In this document: piece after piece, positions 14,497 through 21,536 of the stretch | Layout: every line of letters starts with the position of its first letter | How positions within the stretch are numbered: position 1 is the first letter of the stretch | Source: Nitrospirota bacterium | Lineage (GTDB): Bacteria; Nitrospirota; Thermodesulfovibrionia; Thermodesulfovibrionales; Dissulfurispiraceae | Assembly (NCBI GenBank): GCA_016212685.1 | Contig: JACREW010000134.1 | Location: forward strand, 1-22,728 | Direction of reading: 5' to 3' | DNA: 22,728 nt | Made by a program: the position numbers and the translations under genes | The notes under the pieces: model-generated | What the model saw: the letters and a program-made list of their open reading frames with translations, nothing else | Databases searched by the model: none | What the model was told of the DNA's origin: nothing

Positions 14497-15992
14497 AACA
14501 CCGTAATTTCGCAATTCTCCTGATGGAGTGCGGCATCGCCCTTCACTATAACCTTGATGCCGTATATATTTTCTATGTCCTCGATGCCGAGCCGCTCCTC
14601 GTCCGAAAGAAGATCCGCCACCGACGGATTGGCCTTTATCATAACGGCGGTATCAGCGGGAAGGTTCATCTTCTTTAGTTTTCTGAATATCTCATAGGCC
14701 ACAGTCCTTGCGGATTTTACAAACCCCTTGCCCTCGCAGTAAGGACACTGCTCGCACAGGACGCGTCCGAGGCTTTCCCTCACGCGCTTTCTCGTCATCT
14801 GTATGATGCCGAGTTCCGAAAGATTGTAGATAGTATTCTTCGCCCTGTCCTTCTTCATCGCGTCGGAGAACGCGTTGGAGACCTTTTCCCTGTTCTCCAA
14901 TTTTTCCATATCGATAAAGTCTATGATGATTATCCCGCCGAGATTTCTGAGCCTTATCTGGTATGCTATCTCCTTTACCGCTTCGAGGTTGGTCTTCAAT
15001 ATCGTGTCTTCCAGACTCTCCTTTCCAACGAATTTACCGGTATTCACGTCTATGACCGTCATCGCCTCGGTCTGGTCTATAACGATATACCCGCCGGATT
15101 TAAGCCACACCCGCCTGCCCAGCGCCCTCGATATATCGAGCTCTATGCCGAACGCGTCGAATATGGGTTCCTTGCCTTCATACATTTCTATCCTGTCGAG
15201 AATCGAAAAATATGCGCCGGCAAATTCCTTTACGCGCTCGTATTCCTCGCGGGAATCGATAATAAGCCTTTCCACGTCATGTCCCATAAAATCCCTCACG
15301 CTCCTGAATGCCAGATCGAGGTCGCTGTAAATAAGACATGGAGCGGATACCTTCTCTTTTTTCTTTTGTATATTCTCCCACAAGAGGAGCAAAAATTCGA
15401 GATCGCGTTTTATTTCATCGATAGTGGCGTCTTCGCTCGCGGTCCTCACTATAAGCCCGAACCCTTTGGGTTTTATTTCGGCGGCGATCGCCTTAAGCCG
15501 CGTGCGTGTATCCTCGTCCTCTATCCTTCTCGATATACCCACATGTTCCACATTAGGCATAAGGACAATATACCTGCCGGGCAGGGTGATATATGATGTA
15601 ACACGCGCCCCCTTTGTGCCTATCGGATCTTTCGACACCTGAACAAAAAGCTCCTGACCTTCCTGTATAACTTCTTCTATGGATAAATGCTCTTCGGCAG
15701 TCTTCGGATACAGATCAAGCCGTTCCGTTCCATTATCAAGAAAAGCGGTATAATATTCCTCCATTTCGGTCATTATGTCCGCCACATAAAGGAAGGCTGC
15801 CTTTTCAAGGCCTATATCGACAAACGCTGACTGCATTCCGGGAAGCACCTTTATGATCTTTCCTTTATATATATTGCCGACAAGGCTCGCGTCCCTTTTC
15901 CTTTCCATATACAGTTCTACGACCTGCCCGCCTTCGAGGAGCGCAACCCTGCTCTCTTCCCTTGTCGCGTTAATTACGATTTCGCTTGTCAT
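14493..15992 (-). CDS. rng: Ribonuclease G (RNase E/G family)
   Basis: The 499-residue protein has an S1 RNA-binding insert (about 35-130), the RNase H-like and 5'-sensor regions, and the DNase I-like catalytic core. The Mg2+-binding aspartates are D315 (V-I-D-V-N-T-G-K) and D358 (I-I-I-D-F-I-D). The zinc-link C416-P-Y-C419-E-G joins the dimers. Its length and the absence of a degradosome tail favour RNase G over RNase E. It processes rRNA and turns over mRNA in the cytoplasm. Its ATG overlaps the stop of the radical SAM gene. In many bacteria rng follows this same radical SAM family and precedes rplU-rpmA; here larE takes that place. Confidence 0.94.
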   Translation of the reverse strand: MTSEIVINATREESRVALLEGGQVVELYMERKRDASLVGNIYKGKIIKVLPGMQSAFVDIGLEKAAFLYVADIMTEMEEYYTAFLDNGTERLDLYPKTAEEHLSIEEVIQEGQELFVQVSKDPIGTKGARVTSYITLPGRYIVLMPNVEHVGISRRIEDEDTRTRLKAIAAEIKPKGFGLIVRTASEDATIDEIKRDLEFLLLLWENIQKKKEKVSAPCLIYSDLDLAFRSVRDFMGHDVERLIIDSREEYERVKEFAGAYFSILDRIEMYEGKEPIFDAFGIELDISRALGRRVWLKSGGYIVIDQTEAMTVIDVNTGKFVGKESLEDTILKTNLEAVKEIAYQIRLRNLGGIIIIDFIDMEKLENREKVSNAFSDAMKKDRAKNTIYNLSELGIIQMTRKRVRESLGRVLCEQCPYCEGKGFVKSARTVAYEIFRKLKKMNLPADTAVMIKANPSVADLLSDEERLGIEDIENIYGIKVIVKGDAALHQENCEITVL

Positions 15993-18475
15993 AACGGTTC
16001 AATCCATCCTTTCTCATTCATTCCGTAAATAGCCGTTCTCGTTATTTCCAGTTCCGTCATCTTCATTCCGAATACCGCATGAACAACTTCTCCGATCCTC
16101 GCTTTAACGGCATCCGTATCCGCAAGCACCAATCGGGCCGAATTCTCCTCTCTGTCAAAACTTACATGCTCTATGCACGGCGCTATATCAACGTCCTTTT
16201 CTTCACGCTGAACGATAAGAGGAGATTCAAGTAACGAGTAACGAGTAACGAGTAACGAGGTTTCGTGTCCCTTGACCCTATACTCATACCTCTTTACAAA
16301 GCTGTTCAATGATTCCGCATCTTTAGGGATAAACTCCATCCTGCCGATTTTGATCCCGTCGGGCATGGTGTTATTTATCGCATCCATATAGGATTTTATA
16401 TCAAAGGGGCTGAAAACCTCCATATCAAAATATTCTTTCTCACCTGCTATACCGACATTTAAAGGGGGGCCGAAAGAAACCTTCGGCGAGGGATGGAACC
16501 CTTTAGAGAAATCAACAGGCACCGACGCCCTTCTCAATCCGCGCAAAACGGCGGTAACAAGCTCGAGGTGCGACAGATAGCGAAGCCCGCCGGTCTTTGA
16601 GAATTGAACCCGAATCCTTATTTTATGATCGGGAGAATCGGCGAACGGACGAATAGGTGAAACGAAGGCTTCAGTAATTCCATCCGTCCCCGACTCTCCG
16701 ATTCCCCGATTCTCCGTTTGTTTACAAGAGAGCCCGCACGCAACGCAGACCTTCCTGCAATCAGGGGTCATGGCGCACGACATCGCGTTTTCATATTCCC
16801 TGAGCAGAAAATCCTTTTTGATTCCGATGTCTATATTATCCCATGGCAATATTTCATTCTTATCCAATGCCCTCCGCGCGTACGCGAAACCGTCAATGCC
16901 GGTTTTATCCATCGCATCGAGCCATTTATTTAAATCGAACGTCTCTGACCATCCGTCCAATCTGCACCCGGCCTCCCATGCCTTTTCTATGAGCGAAGAC
17001 AACCTCTCGTCTCCCCTCGCGAATACGGCCTCAAGGAAACTCATATCTTCGTTATGCCATTTGGATTTGAACTTCTTTTCGCCGAGCGCGGCCCTTAAAT
17101 ACTTTTGTTTGCGTTTTATCTCTTCAAAACTTATCTGGCCGCACCATTGAAAAGGCGTATGCGGCTTCGGCACAAAAGGAGAAACGGTTATGCTTATATT
17201 CACGAATCTGCCCGTATTCTTCTTCGCCGTATGCAGGGCCTTCAGCGCCATTGCGCGAATCGCCTCTATGTCCTCATCCGTTTCAGTAGGAAGTCCTATC
17301 ATAAAATAAAGCTTGAGGCTGAGCCACCCCTCTTCAAAAAGCGCCCTGAGCGCGCGCTCGTAATCCTCCTCTCCGAAGTCCTTGTTTATCACGCCCCTCA
17401 ATCGATCCGTGGCCGCCTCCGGCGCCATGGTAAAACCGGTCTTACGCACAGACCTTATCTCCTTTAATACTTCGCGGTTTACCGAACCGACCCTTAAAGA
17501 CGGAAGCGAGAGAGCTATCCTCGACGGGCCGAATCTCCTGTTGAACTCTTTCACCACTGGAAGGAGATGCGTATAATCTCCGGCGCTTAAAGACGTGAAC
17601 GATACTTCATCGTAACCCGTATTTTTCAACGACTCCTCAGCGATGCGCAATACATTCTCGGGACTCCTCTCTCTGAGCGGCCTATAAATCATTCCCGCCT
17701 GACAGAACCTGCATCCCATTGTGCATCCGCGCGAAACCTCTATATTTACCCTGTCATGGACGATGGACATATAAGGCACAATAGGCTTAATAGGATAATG
17801 GGCTTTATCGAGGTCGTCTACAAATCTTTTCTTTATCACTGTTTCCTTACCATGAAACCGCGGGACGTAAAAACCTTTCAGCTTTGCGATCTCGTTAAGA
17901 AGCGATTCCCTTTTGCCATCGCCGCCGGATTTCCAGCGCCTCGCGACATCTATCAATTCAGGCATCGCTTCTTCTCCGTCGCCCACAAGAAATATGTCGA
18001 TAAATTCCGACATAGGCGCCGGATTAACCGTGCACGGCCCTCCCGCTATGACAAGCGGAAAGAATTTTCCGGAATCCGCCCTCTCATGCGCACGCAAAGG
18101 AATGCCTCCGAGATGAAGCATGTTCAAAACGGTCGTATACGAAAGTTCGTACTGCAGGCTGAAACCGACAATGTCGAATTCCTTGAGCGGCGTGTTCGAT
18201 TCGAGAGAAGAAAGAATAATGCCGTTTCTCCTCATATATTCTTCGAGGTCGGTCCACGGAGAGAACGCCCTTTCCGCGGAGGCGTAAGGAGAAATGTTTA
18301 TAATGTCGTAAAGTATCTTAAGACCGAGATGCGACATGCCGACTTCGTATGTGTCGGGAAAGCACAATGCGATACGCACGTAGTCGAAGATTTTTTTTTC
18401 ACGAAAATCTTTCCGGTATGAATTAAGCTCGCTGTCTATGTAACGGCTTGGTTTCTGGAAGGAAGAAAGGTTCAC
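15989..18475 (-). CDS. B12-binding-type radical SAM protein fused to DUF2344
   Basis: The 828-residue protein combines an N-terminal cobalamin-binding-like region (about 30-180) with a radical SAM core holding C251-x3-C255-x2-C258 (R-G-C-T-M-G-C-R-F-C). A cysteine cluster follows (C567, C573, C577, C580, C584), and then DUF2344 (about 619-828). This matches the TIGR03960/TIGR03936 pair, usually next to rng; the reaction is unknown, and RNA or ribosome modification is a guess from context. Residues 586-618 and 739-750 come from 8-bp and 7-bp tandem repeats, placed at the domain junction and in a loop. The start is GTG without a Shine-Dalgarno. Confidence 0.88.
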   Translation of the reverse strand: MNLSSFQKPSRYIDSELNSYRKDFREKKIFDYVRIALCFPDTYEVGMSHLGLKILYDIINISPYASAERAFSPWTDLEEYMRRNGIILSSLESNTPLKEFDIVGFSLQYELSYTTVLNMLHLGGIPLRAHERADSGKFFPLVIAGGPCTVNPAPMSEFIDIFLVGDGEEAMPELIDVARRWKSGGDGKRESLLNEIAKLKGFYVPRFHGKETVIKKRFVDDLDKAHYPIKPIVPYMSIVHDRVNIEVSRGCTMGCRFCQAGMIYRPLRERSPENVLRIAEESLKNTGYDEVSFTSLSAGDYTHLLPVVKEFNRRFGPSRIALSLPSLRVGSVNREVLKEIRSVRKTGFTMAPEAATDRLRGVINKDFGEEDYERALRALFEEGWLSLKLYFMIGLPTETDEDIEAIRAMALKALHTAKKNTGRFVNISITVSPFVPKPHTPFQWCGQISFEEIKRKQKYLRAALGEKKFKSKWHNEDMSFLEAVFARGDERLSSLIEKAWEAGCRLDGWSETFDLNKWLDAMDKTGIDGFAYARRALDKNEILPWDNIDIGIKKDFLLREYENAMSCAMTPDCRKVCVACGLSCKQTENRGIGESGTDGITEAFVSPIRPFADSPDHKIRIRVQFSKTGGLRYLSHLELVTAVLRGLRRASVPVDFSKGFHPSPKVSFGPPLNVGIAGEKEYFDMEVFSPFDIKSYMDAINNTMPDGIKIGRMEFIPKDAESLNSFVKRYEYRVKGHETSLLVTRYSLLESPLIVQREEKDVDIAPCIEHVSFDREENSARLVLADTDAVKARIGEVVHAVFGMKMTELEITRTAIYGMNEKGWIEPL
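16230..16259. repeat. Direct 7-bp tandem repeat in the radical SAM gene
   Basis: Four exact copies of AGTAACG plus two bases, encoding S-L-L-V-T-R-Y-S-L-L within DUF2344. Because seven is not a multiple of three, all three frames of the unit are used; three units make seven codons. Confidence 0.9.
16627..16716. repeat. Two facing arrays of about 8-bp repeats in the radical SAM gene
   Basis: Left array 16627-16664 has units like GAATCGGC, GAACGGAC and GAATAGGT; right array 16684-16716 has CCGTCCCC, GACTCTCC, GATTCCCC and GATTCTCC. Read on the minus strand the right units are GAATCGGG-like, so the arrays face each other across about 19 bases. They encode the linker before DUF2344. Confidence 0.7.
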
Positions 18476-18480
18476 TTTTT

Positions 18481-18510
18481 AAAATACCATTTGGGCAAGG
18501 CATTAGGCAA
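18481..18510 (-). promoter_or_regulatory. Candidate promoter of the seven-gene train
   Basis: Minus strand: TTGCCT (18505-18510), 18-base spacer, TATTTT (18481-18486), five T/A bases and then the GTG at 18475. Transcription would start on or next to the start codon. The alternative is read-through from the histone-like gene, across a strong terminator. Confidence 0.35.
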
Positions 18511-18526
18511 GAATTCGAATAAAAAA

Positions 18527-18565
18527 AAAAGAGAGGCTCCGCGCGACGCGCGGAGCCTCTCTTTT
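18527..18565 (-). terminator. Rho-independent terminator of the histone-like gene
   Basis: Seventeen-base-pair stem (18527-18543 with 18549-18565), GC-rich in its upper half, five-base loop. On the minus strand it is followed by a run of ten or more T. It separates the small lysine-rich gene from the radical SAM train. Confidence 0.88.
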
Positions 18566-18587
18566 GCAAAGCATTATCTATATAAAT

Positions 18588-18740
18588 TTATTTCTTTGCA
18601 GCTTTCTTTGCCGCCGCTTTCTTCGGAGCTGCTTTCTTTACCGCCGCTTTCTTCGGAGCTGCTTTCTTTACCGCCGCTTTCTTCGGAGCTGCTTTCTTTG
18701 CCGCCGCTTTCTTCGGAGCTGCCTTCTTTGCTGTTGCCAT
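18588..18740 (-). CDS. Histone H1-like Lys/Ala-rich nucleoid protein
   Basis: A 50-residue protein opening M-A-T-A-K-K and ending A-A-K-K, built from A-A-P-K-K and A-A-A/V-K-K pentads. It contains only Met, Ala, Thr, Lys, Pro and Val, with 20 lysines or more and no acidic residues. Such tails resemble the C-terminus of histone H1, the bacterial AlgP tail and chlamydial HctB; non-specific DNA or RNA binding is expected. AAGGAGG (18748-18754) precedes the ATG, a promoter lies upstream and a strong terminator downstream, so it is a true, separately expressed gene. Four 30-bp DNA repeats make up most of it, so its length may vary between strains. Confidence 0.85.
   Translation of the reverse strand: MATAKKAAPKKAAAKKAAPKKAAVKKAAPKKAAVKKAAPKKAAAKKAAKK
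18601..18720. repeat. Four tandem 30-bp repeats coding the K/A-rich protein
   Basis: Units begin at 18601, 18631, 18661 and 18691 and are identical except for one G/A base that switches Ala and Val. Each encodes ten residues, so gain or loss of a unit stays in frame. Confidence 0.95.
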
Positions 18741-18776
18741 TTCCAATCCTCCTTATGGATTTTTTAAATTTTATAC

Positions 18777-18806
18777 ATAATACAGTATTAATTTCAAAAA
18801 CTTCAA
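18777..18806 (-). promoter_or_regulatory. Promoter of the histone-like gene
   Basis: Minus strand: TTGAAG (18801-18806), 18-base spacer, TATTAT (18777-18782), giving a leader of about 30 bases that holds the Shine-Dalgarno. An overlapping alternative is TTGAAA with TATAAA. Confidence 0.5.
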
Positions 18807-18905
18807 GAAATTTTATCGTAAAAATTCATAAAATTTTTTAAACCGCATATTAAATTAACGGACCGATAATACAAACAAAAAAGCAGACAACGATATCAGC
18901 AAAAA

Positions 18906-18942
18906 ATGAAAGTTGCTTTCATGCCCGCAAATCAAGTATTAT
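18906..18942 (+). promoter_or_regulatory. Promoter of tRNA-Sec with overlapping inverted repeat
   Basis: TTGCTT (18913-18918), 18-base spacer, TATTAT (18937-18942); predicted start near 18949, two bases before the tRNA. A perfect seven-base inverted repeat ATGAAAG-TTG-CTTTCAT (18906-18922) covers the -35 box and could bind a regulator. Confidence 0.55.
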
Positions 18943-18950
18943 GTAGGCAT

Positions 18951-19048
18951 GGGAGCGCATAGGGTTCTGGTGTCCCTCCCGGACTTCAAATCCGGTGTTG
19001 CCGCCCAAAAGGCGGCAGGGTGGGTTCGATTCCCACACGCTCCCGCCA
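18951..19048 (+). tRNA. selC: tRNA-Sec (anticodon TCA)
   Basis: A 98-base tRNA with encoded CCA. The acceptor stem GGGAGCG pairs CGCTCCC, followed by G and CCA. The anticodon stem CCGGA/TCCGG encloses CTTCAAA, placing TCA at 18986-18988. A long variable arm has seven pairs (TGCCGCC/GGCGGCA). The T arm is GTGGG/CCCAC with TTCGATT. The large size, long variable arm and TCA anticodon identify selenocysteine tRNA, read at in-frame UGA with SelB. The organism therefore makes selenoproteins, though none is visible here. Confidence 0.96.
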
Positions 19049-19121
19049 AAAAAATTTTTCTTCGACGACTCCGATAACATCTTATGTAAATTTTTTGATG
19101 AAAAATTATTTTTTATTTTCA

Positions 19122-19150
19122 TTGCAACTGAAAAATTTTTATGTTATTAA
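19122..19150 (+). promoter_or_regulatory. Predicted promoter for a leaderless mRNA
   Basis: TTGCAA (19122-19127), 17-base spacer, TATTAA (19145-19150). +1 falls on the A of the ATG at 19157. No Shine-Dalgarno lies upstream. Confidence 0.5.
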
Positions 19151-19156
19151 TTAGAT

Positions 19157-19429
19157 ATGGAAAAACAAGAAATACACATACGCGAAATACGGAAACTTGC
19201 AAAAAAATTTGCTCCGGAACAGATAGAAGACTGCATAACTCAGCAGATGCAGGAAGGCGCGAATATCTGCGACGTATCGGGACCGACCGAGCATGTGATA
19301 AGCGAACTTGCAAAGGCAAGTTTTGTGAGAGATCTGACGGACAGAGAGATGTCAATGACGGACGCGGTGCGCGAACTCGCCAAAAGAATACGGCTCGTTC
19401 AAAAGGCGTTTAAAGGAAGTGAAGAATGA
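19157..19429 (+). CDS. Small conserved-looking helical protein, unknown function
   Basis: The 90-residue product is charged and mostly helical, without membrane segments. Two cysteines (C26, C39) are separated by Q-M-Q-E-G-A-N, followed by a G-P-T-E-H-V-I-S-E-L-A-K motif and a basic C-terminal helix (R-E-L-A-K-R-I-R). I do not recognise a named family. Codon use resembles the neighbours. The ATG has no Shine-Dalgarno, but a promoter sits at the right distance for a leaderless transcript. One base separates its stop from the ATG of the next small ORF, suggesting an operon with it; tRNA-Sec is 108 bases upstream on the same strand. Confidence 0.65.
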   Translation: MEKQEIHIREIRKLAKKFAPEQIEDCITQQMQEGANICDVSGPTEHVISELAKASFVRDLTDREMSMTDAVRELAKRIRLVQKAFKGSEE

Positions 19430-19430
19430 C

Positions 19431-19580
19431 ATGGGAAAAGTTTCAATAGATGTGCAGAAAGAGTTTTGCGAGGAATGCTCTCTCGCATTGAGGAGATTTA
19501 TCGGCAGCAAAGGCGGAAAAAGTTCAATGCCTCTTTGCTCATCGGACAAAAACAGCTTTCCCATCACATCGAAAGGTTAA
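19431..19580 (+). pseudogene. Truncated HMA-like (heavy-metal-associated) ORF
   Basis: The 49-codon ORF opens M-G-K-V-S-I-D-V-Q-K-E-F-C-E-E-C-S-L-A-L-R-R-F-I-G, which looks like the first strand, C-x-x-C loop and helix of an HMA/MerP-type fold (C13, C16). After about residue 26 the rest of the domain (second and third strands, second helix) is missing. It is replaced by a low-complexity tail that runs into the 3' end of the convergent cyclic-nucleotide gene, overlapping it by 17 bases. An intact domain needs about 65-70 residues. It is either a decayed gene cut by a rearrangement or a short metal-binding peptide; I favour decay. Confidence 0.45.
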
Positions 19581-20034
19581 CGAGTTCCCTATCCGCTTTT
19601 GCAAGCCGTTCCGAGAGGGCTTCGGCGAACTTTTTATAAAATTTTACGAGGATATGCGCGTATTTACTCTCATCTTTCAGCACATCTTCTGCGTTGAATC
19701 TAAGCACATAGGTCTCTTCCTCGGCTATGATATCGGCAGTTCTCGGCTTGCCTGTTATAAATGCCATTTCCCCGAATATCTGTCCCGCTGAGATCATATC
19801 AATAGCCCTCTTGAGAGATCCGAGCCATGTCTTCTTTTTAATAGATACCTTGCCCTTAATGATAAGAAAAAATGTCTTTTCTATTGTTCCCTCTTTAATA
19901 ATAATATCCCCCTCCTCAAATCTTATCCACTGCATGAAGCCGGATATCAGTTTCAGATCTTCGCCTGTGAATCCGCTGAAAAACGACACCTTCTTGAGTA
20001 TCTCTATCATCTTTTCCTGATCGATGTTTTCCAT
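19564..20034 (-). CDS. Lone cyclic nucleotide-binding domain protein
   Basis: The 156-residue protein is one Crp/Fnr-type beta-barrel domain (about 14-135), with the phosphate-binding cassette G-E-M-A-F-I-T-G-K-P-R-T-A at 88-100 keeping the Glu and Arg that bind cyclic nucleotide. E-G-D-I-I-I-K-E-G at 41-49 and F-F-L-I-I-K-G-K-V at 55-63 fit the barrel. No helix-turn-helix follows; the C-terminus is a short charged helix. It is therefore not a classical transcription factor and may sense cAMP or c-di-GMP and act on a partner protein. It stands alone between the nuo terminator and the small plus-strand genes. Confidence 0.85.
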   Translation of the reverse strand: MENIDQEKMIEILKKVSFFSGFTGEDLKLISGFMQWIRFEEGDIIIKEGTIEKTFFLIIKGKVSIKKKTWLGSLKRAIDMISAGQIFGEMAFITGKPRTADIIAEEETYVLRFNAEDVLKDESKYAHILVKFYKKFAEALSERLAKADRELVNLSM

Positions 20035-20099
20035 ATGCCTCGTCGCCTCCGTTTTTTAAGATATTAATGGTTTTCAGAGGAGAATGCAACATAAAATAA

Positions 20100-20126
20100 A
20101 AAGGAGGCATATGTCATGCCTCCTTT
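20100..20126 (-). terminator. Terminator of the nuo operon
   Basis: Eleven-base-pair perfect stem (20100-20110 with 20116-20126), five-base loop, followed on the minus strand by TTATTTTA. It lies 25 bases after the nuoN stop. Confidence 0.85.
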
Positions 20127-20150
20127 CGGTAACAATTCAGAAAAGTATAG

Positions 20151-21536
20151 CTACCCTATCACTACCGACGGCATTATCCCGATGAGGAATACCATCACTA
20201 CGGTAATCAGTATTGCAATGCCTAATGACGGGGACAGGTTTATGGCGGCCTCTTGCTTCATCTCCTTCATATACATGTTCATTACCACCCTCAGATAGTA
20301 ATACGCGGATCTAGCGCTGAAGATTACGGCTATTACCACAAGATAGATATATCCCGCCTTAACGGCTGCCATGAAGAGATTGAATTTTCCTATAAACCCT
20401 GCTGTTGGAGGTATACCCGTAAGTGAGAACATGAATACGAGCATTAATGCCGCCACCAGAGGCCGGCTCTTTGCGAGGCCTTCATAGTCTTTGAGTTCTT
20501 CTCCTTTTTCAAGGAGTATTATTATGGCGAAGGCTCCGATGTTCATGAAGGCGTAAATGAGCAAATACGTTATCGTTGACATCAGCCCTTCGTTTGTTCC
20601 GGATATTATTCCGATAAGCATATATCCTGCGTGGGCTATGGATGAGTAGGCCAACATCCTTTTTATGTTCGTCTGCACGAGGGCTAATATGTTGCCTACC
20701 GCCATCGTGAGTATCGACACGCCTATAAGTATAACGCTCCAGTCCGCATACATATGCCCGAAGGCGATATAGAATACCCTTCCTATGACAGCGAAGCCTG
20801 CGGCCTTGGGCCCTACGGACATAAAGGCTGTTACGGATGTGGGTGCGCCTTCGTATACATCGGGCGCCCACATATGAAAAGGAGCTGCCGCTACCTTGAA
20901 CAAAAACGCTGCTGCCGTAAGCACCATGCCGAGAAGCAGGGTGGTCGAAACCTCCTGGTATCTGAGATGCTGGGCTATGCCGTACAGGTCTGTGGTTGTC
21001 GTAAGCCCGTATATGAGCGCTATGCCGTATAGAAGCAATGCAGAGGAGAATGCCCCCAGGAGGAAATATTTTATAGCAGCTTCATTGGATTTTATGTCGT
21101 GTCTCTTTATCCCTGCCAATATATATGTGCTTAATGCCATCAGTTCCAGTCCGAGATATAGGATTATAAGGTCTTTTGCTGATGCCATGAGCATCATGCC
21201 GGCTGTGGCAAAGAGCAGCAGGCTGTAGTATTCGCCGTATTCCGCTTTTTGTCTTTGTATATACCTCATGGAGATGAGTATGGTGAGCATGAGGTTGATC
21301 ATGAATATGAACTTGAAGTACGAGCTGTACATGTCGCTTACGAACATGCCGCCGAAGGTTTGCCCGACGCTCATAGGAATGATGTAAATAACCGCTGCCG
21401 CGGCGGCTACGCCTATAAGAGCCATTATGTTCTTATTTTTGAATATCAACTCCAACATTAAGAGGGCAGTTGCCGTAAAGATTATTATGATTTCGGGCAT
21501 TGCCGGGGTCAGGTCCGGGAATGGTATGTTCATCAT
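20151..21536 (-). CDS. nuoN: NADH-quinone oxidoreductase subunit N
   Basis: The 461-residue, highly hydrophobic protein has about 14 membrane segments and the antiporter-like subunit fold of complex I. The E-L-M-A-L-S-T-Y region near 130 contains the conserved transmembrane glutamate, and K-V-A-A-A-P-F-H-M-W-A-P-D-V-Y-E-G-A-P-T (about 214-233) is the typical broken-helix lysine region. Later S-L-T-G-I-P-P-T-A-G-F-I-G-K-F (about 374-388) also matches. It forms one of the proton channels of the membrane arm. Its ATG overlaps the nuoM stop (ATGA), and a terminator follows, so it is the last gene of the operon, the normal nuoM-nuoN order. Confidence 0.96.
   Translation of the reverse strand: MMNIPFPDLTPAMPEIIIIFTATALLMLELIFKNKNIMALIGVAAAAAVIYIIPMSVGQTFGGMFVSDMYSSYFKFIFMINLMLTILISMRYIQRQKAEYGEYYSLLLFATAGMMLMASAKDLIILYLGLELMALSTYILAGIKRHDIKSNEAAIKYFLLGAFSSALLLYGIALIYGLTTTTDLYGIAQHLRYQEVSTTLLLGMVLTAAAFLFKVAAAPFHMWAPDVYEGAPTSVTAFMSVGPKAAGFAVIGRVFYIAFGHMYADWSVILIGVSILTMAVGNILALVQTNIKRMLAYSSIAHAGYMLIGIISGTNEGLMSTITYLLIYAFMNIGAFAIIILLEKGEELKDYEGLAKSRPLVAALMLVFMFSLTGIPPTAGFIGKFNLFMAAVKAGYIYLVVIAVIFSARSAYYYLRVVMNMYMKEMKQEAAINLSPSLGIAILITVVMVFLIGIMPSVVIG

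Noticed and set aside
16230..16716. Repeat arrays in the radical SAM gene as a CRISPR.
   Set aside because: Units are 7-8 bp without spacers, inside an intact coding frame.
18491..18841. Plus-strand ORF of Leu/Ser/Pro repeats opposite the lysine-rich gene.
   Set aside because: It is the antisense of the 30-bp repeats and runs through the terminator and promoter of the minus-strand gene; no ribosome site.
18951..19580. tRNA-Sec as an attachment site for an integrated element, given the truncated ORF downstream.
   Set aside because: No integrase, no duplicated tRNA 3' end and no base-composition shift are visible.
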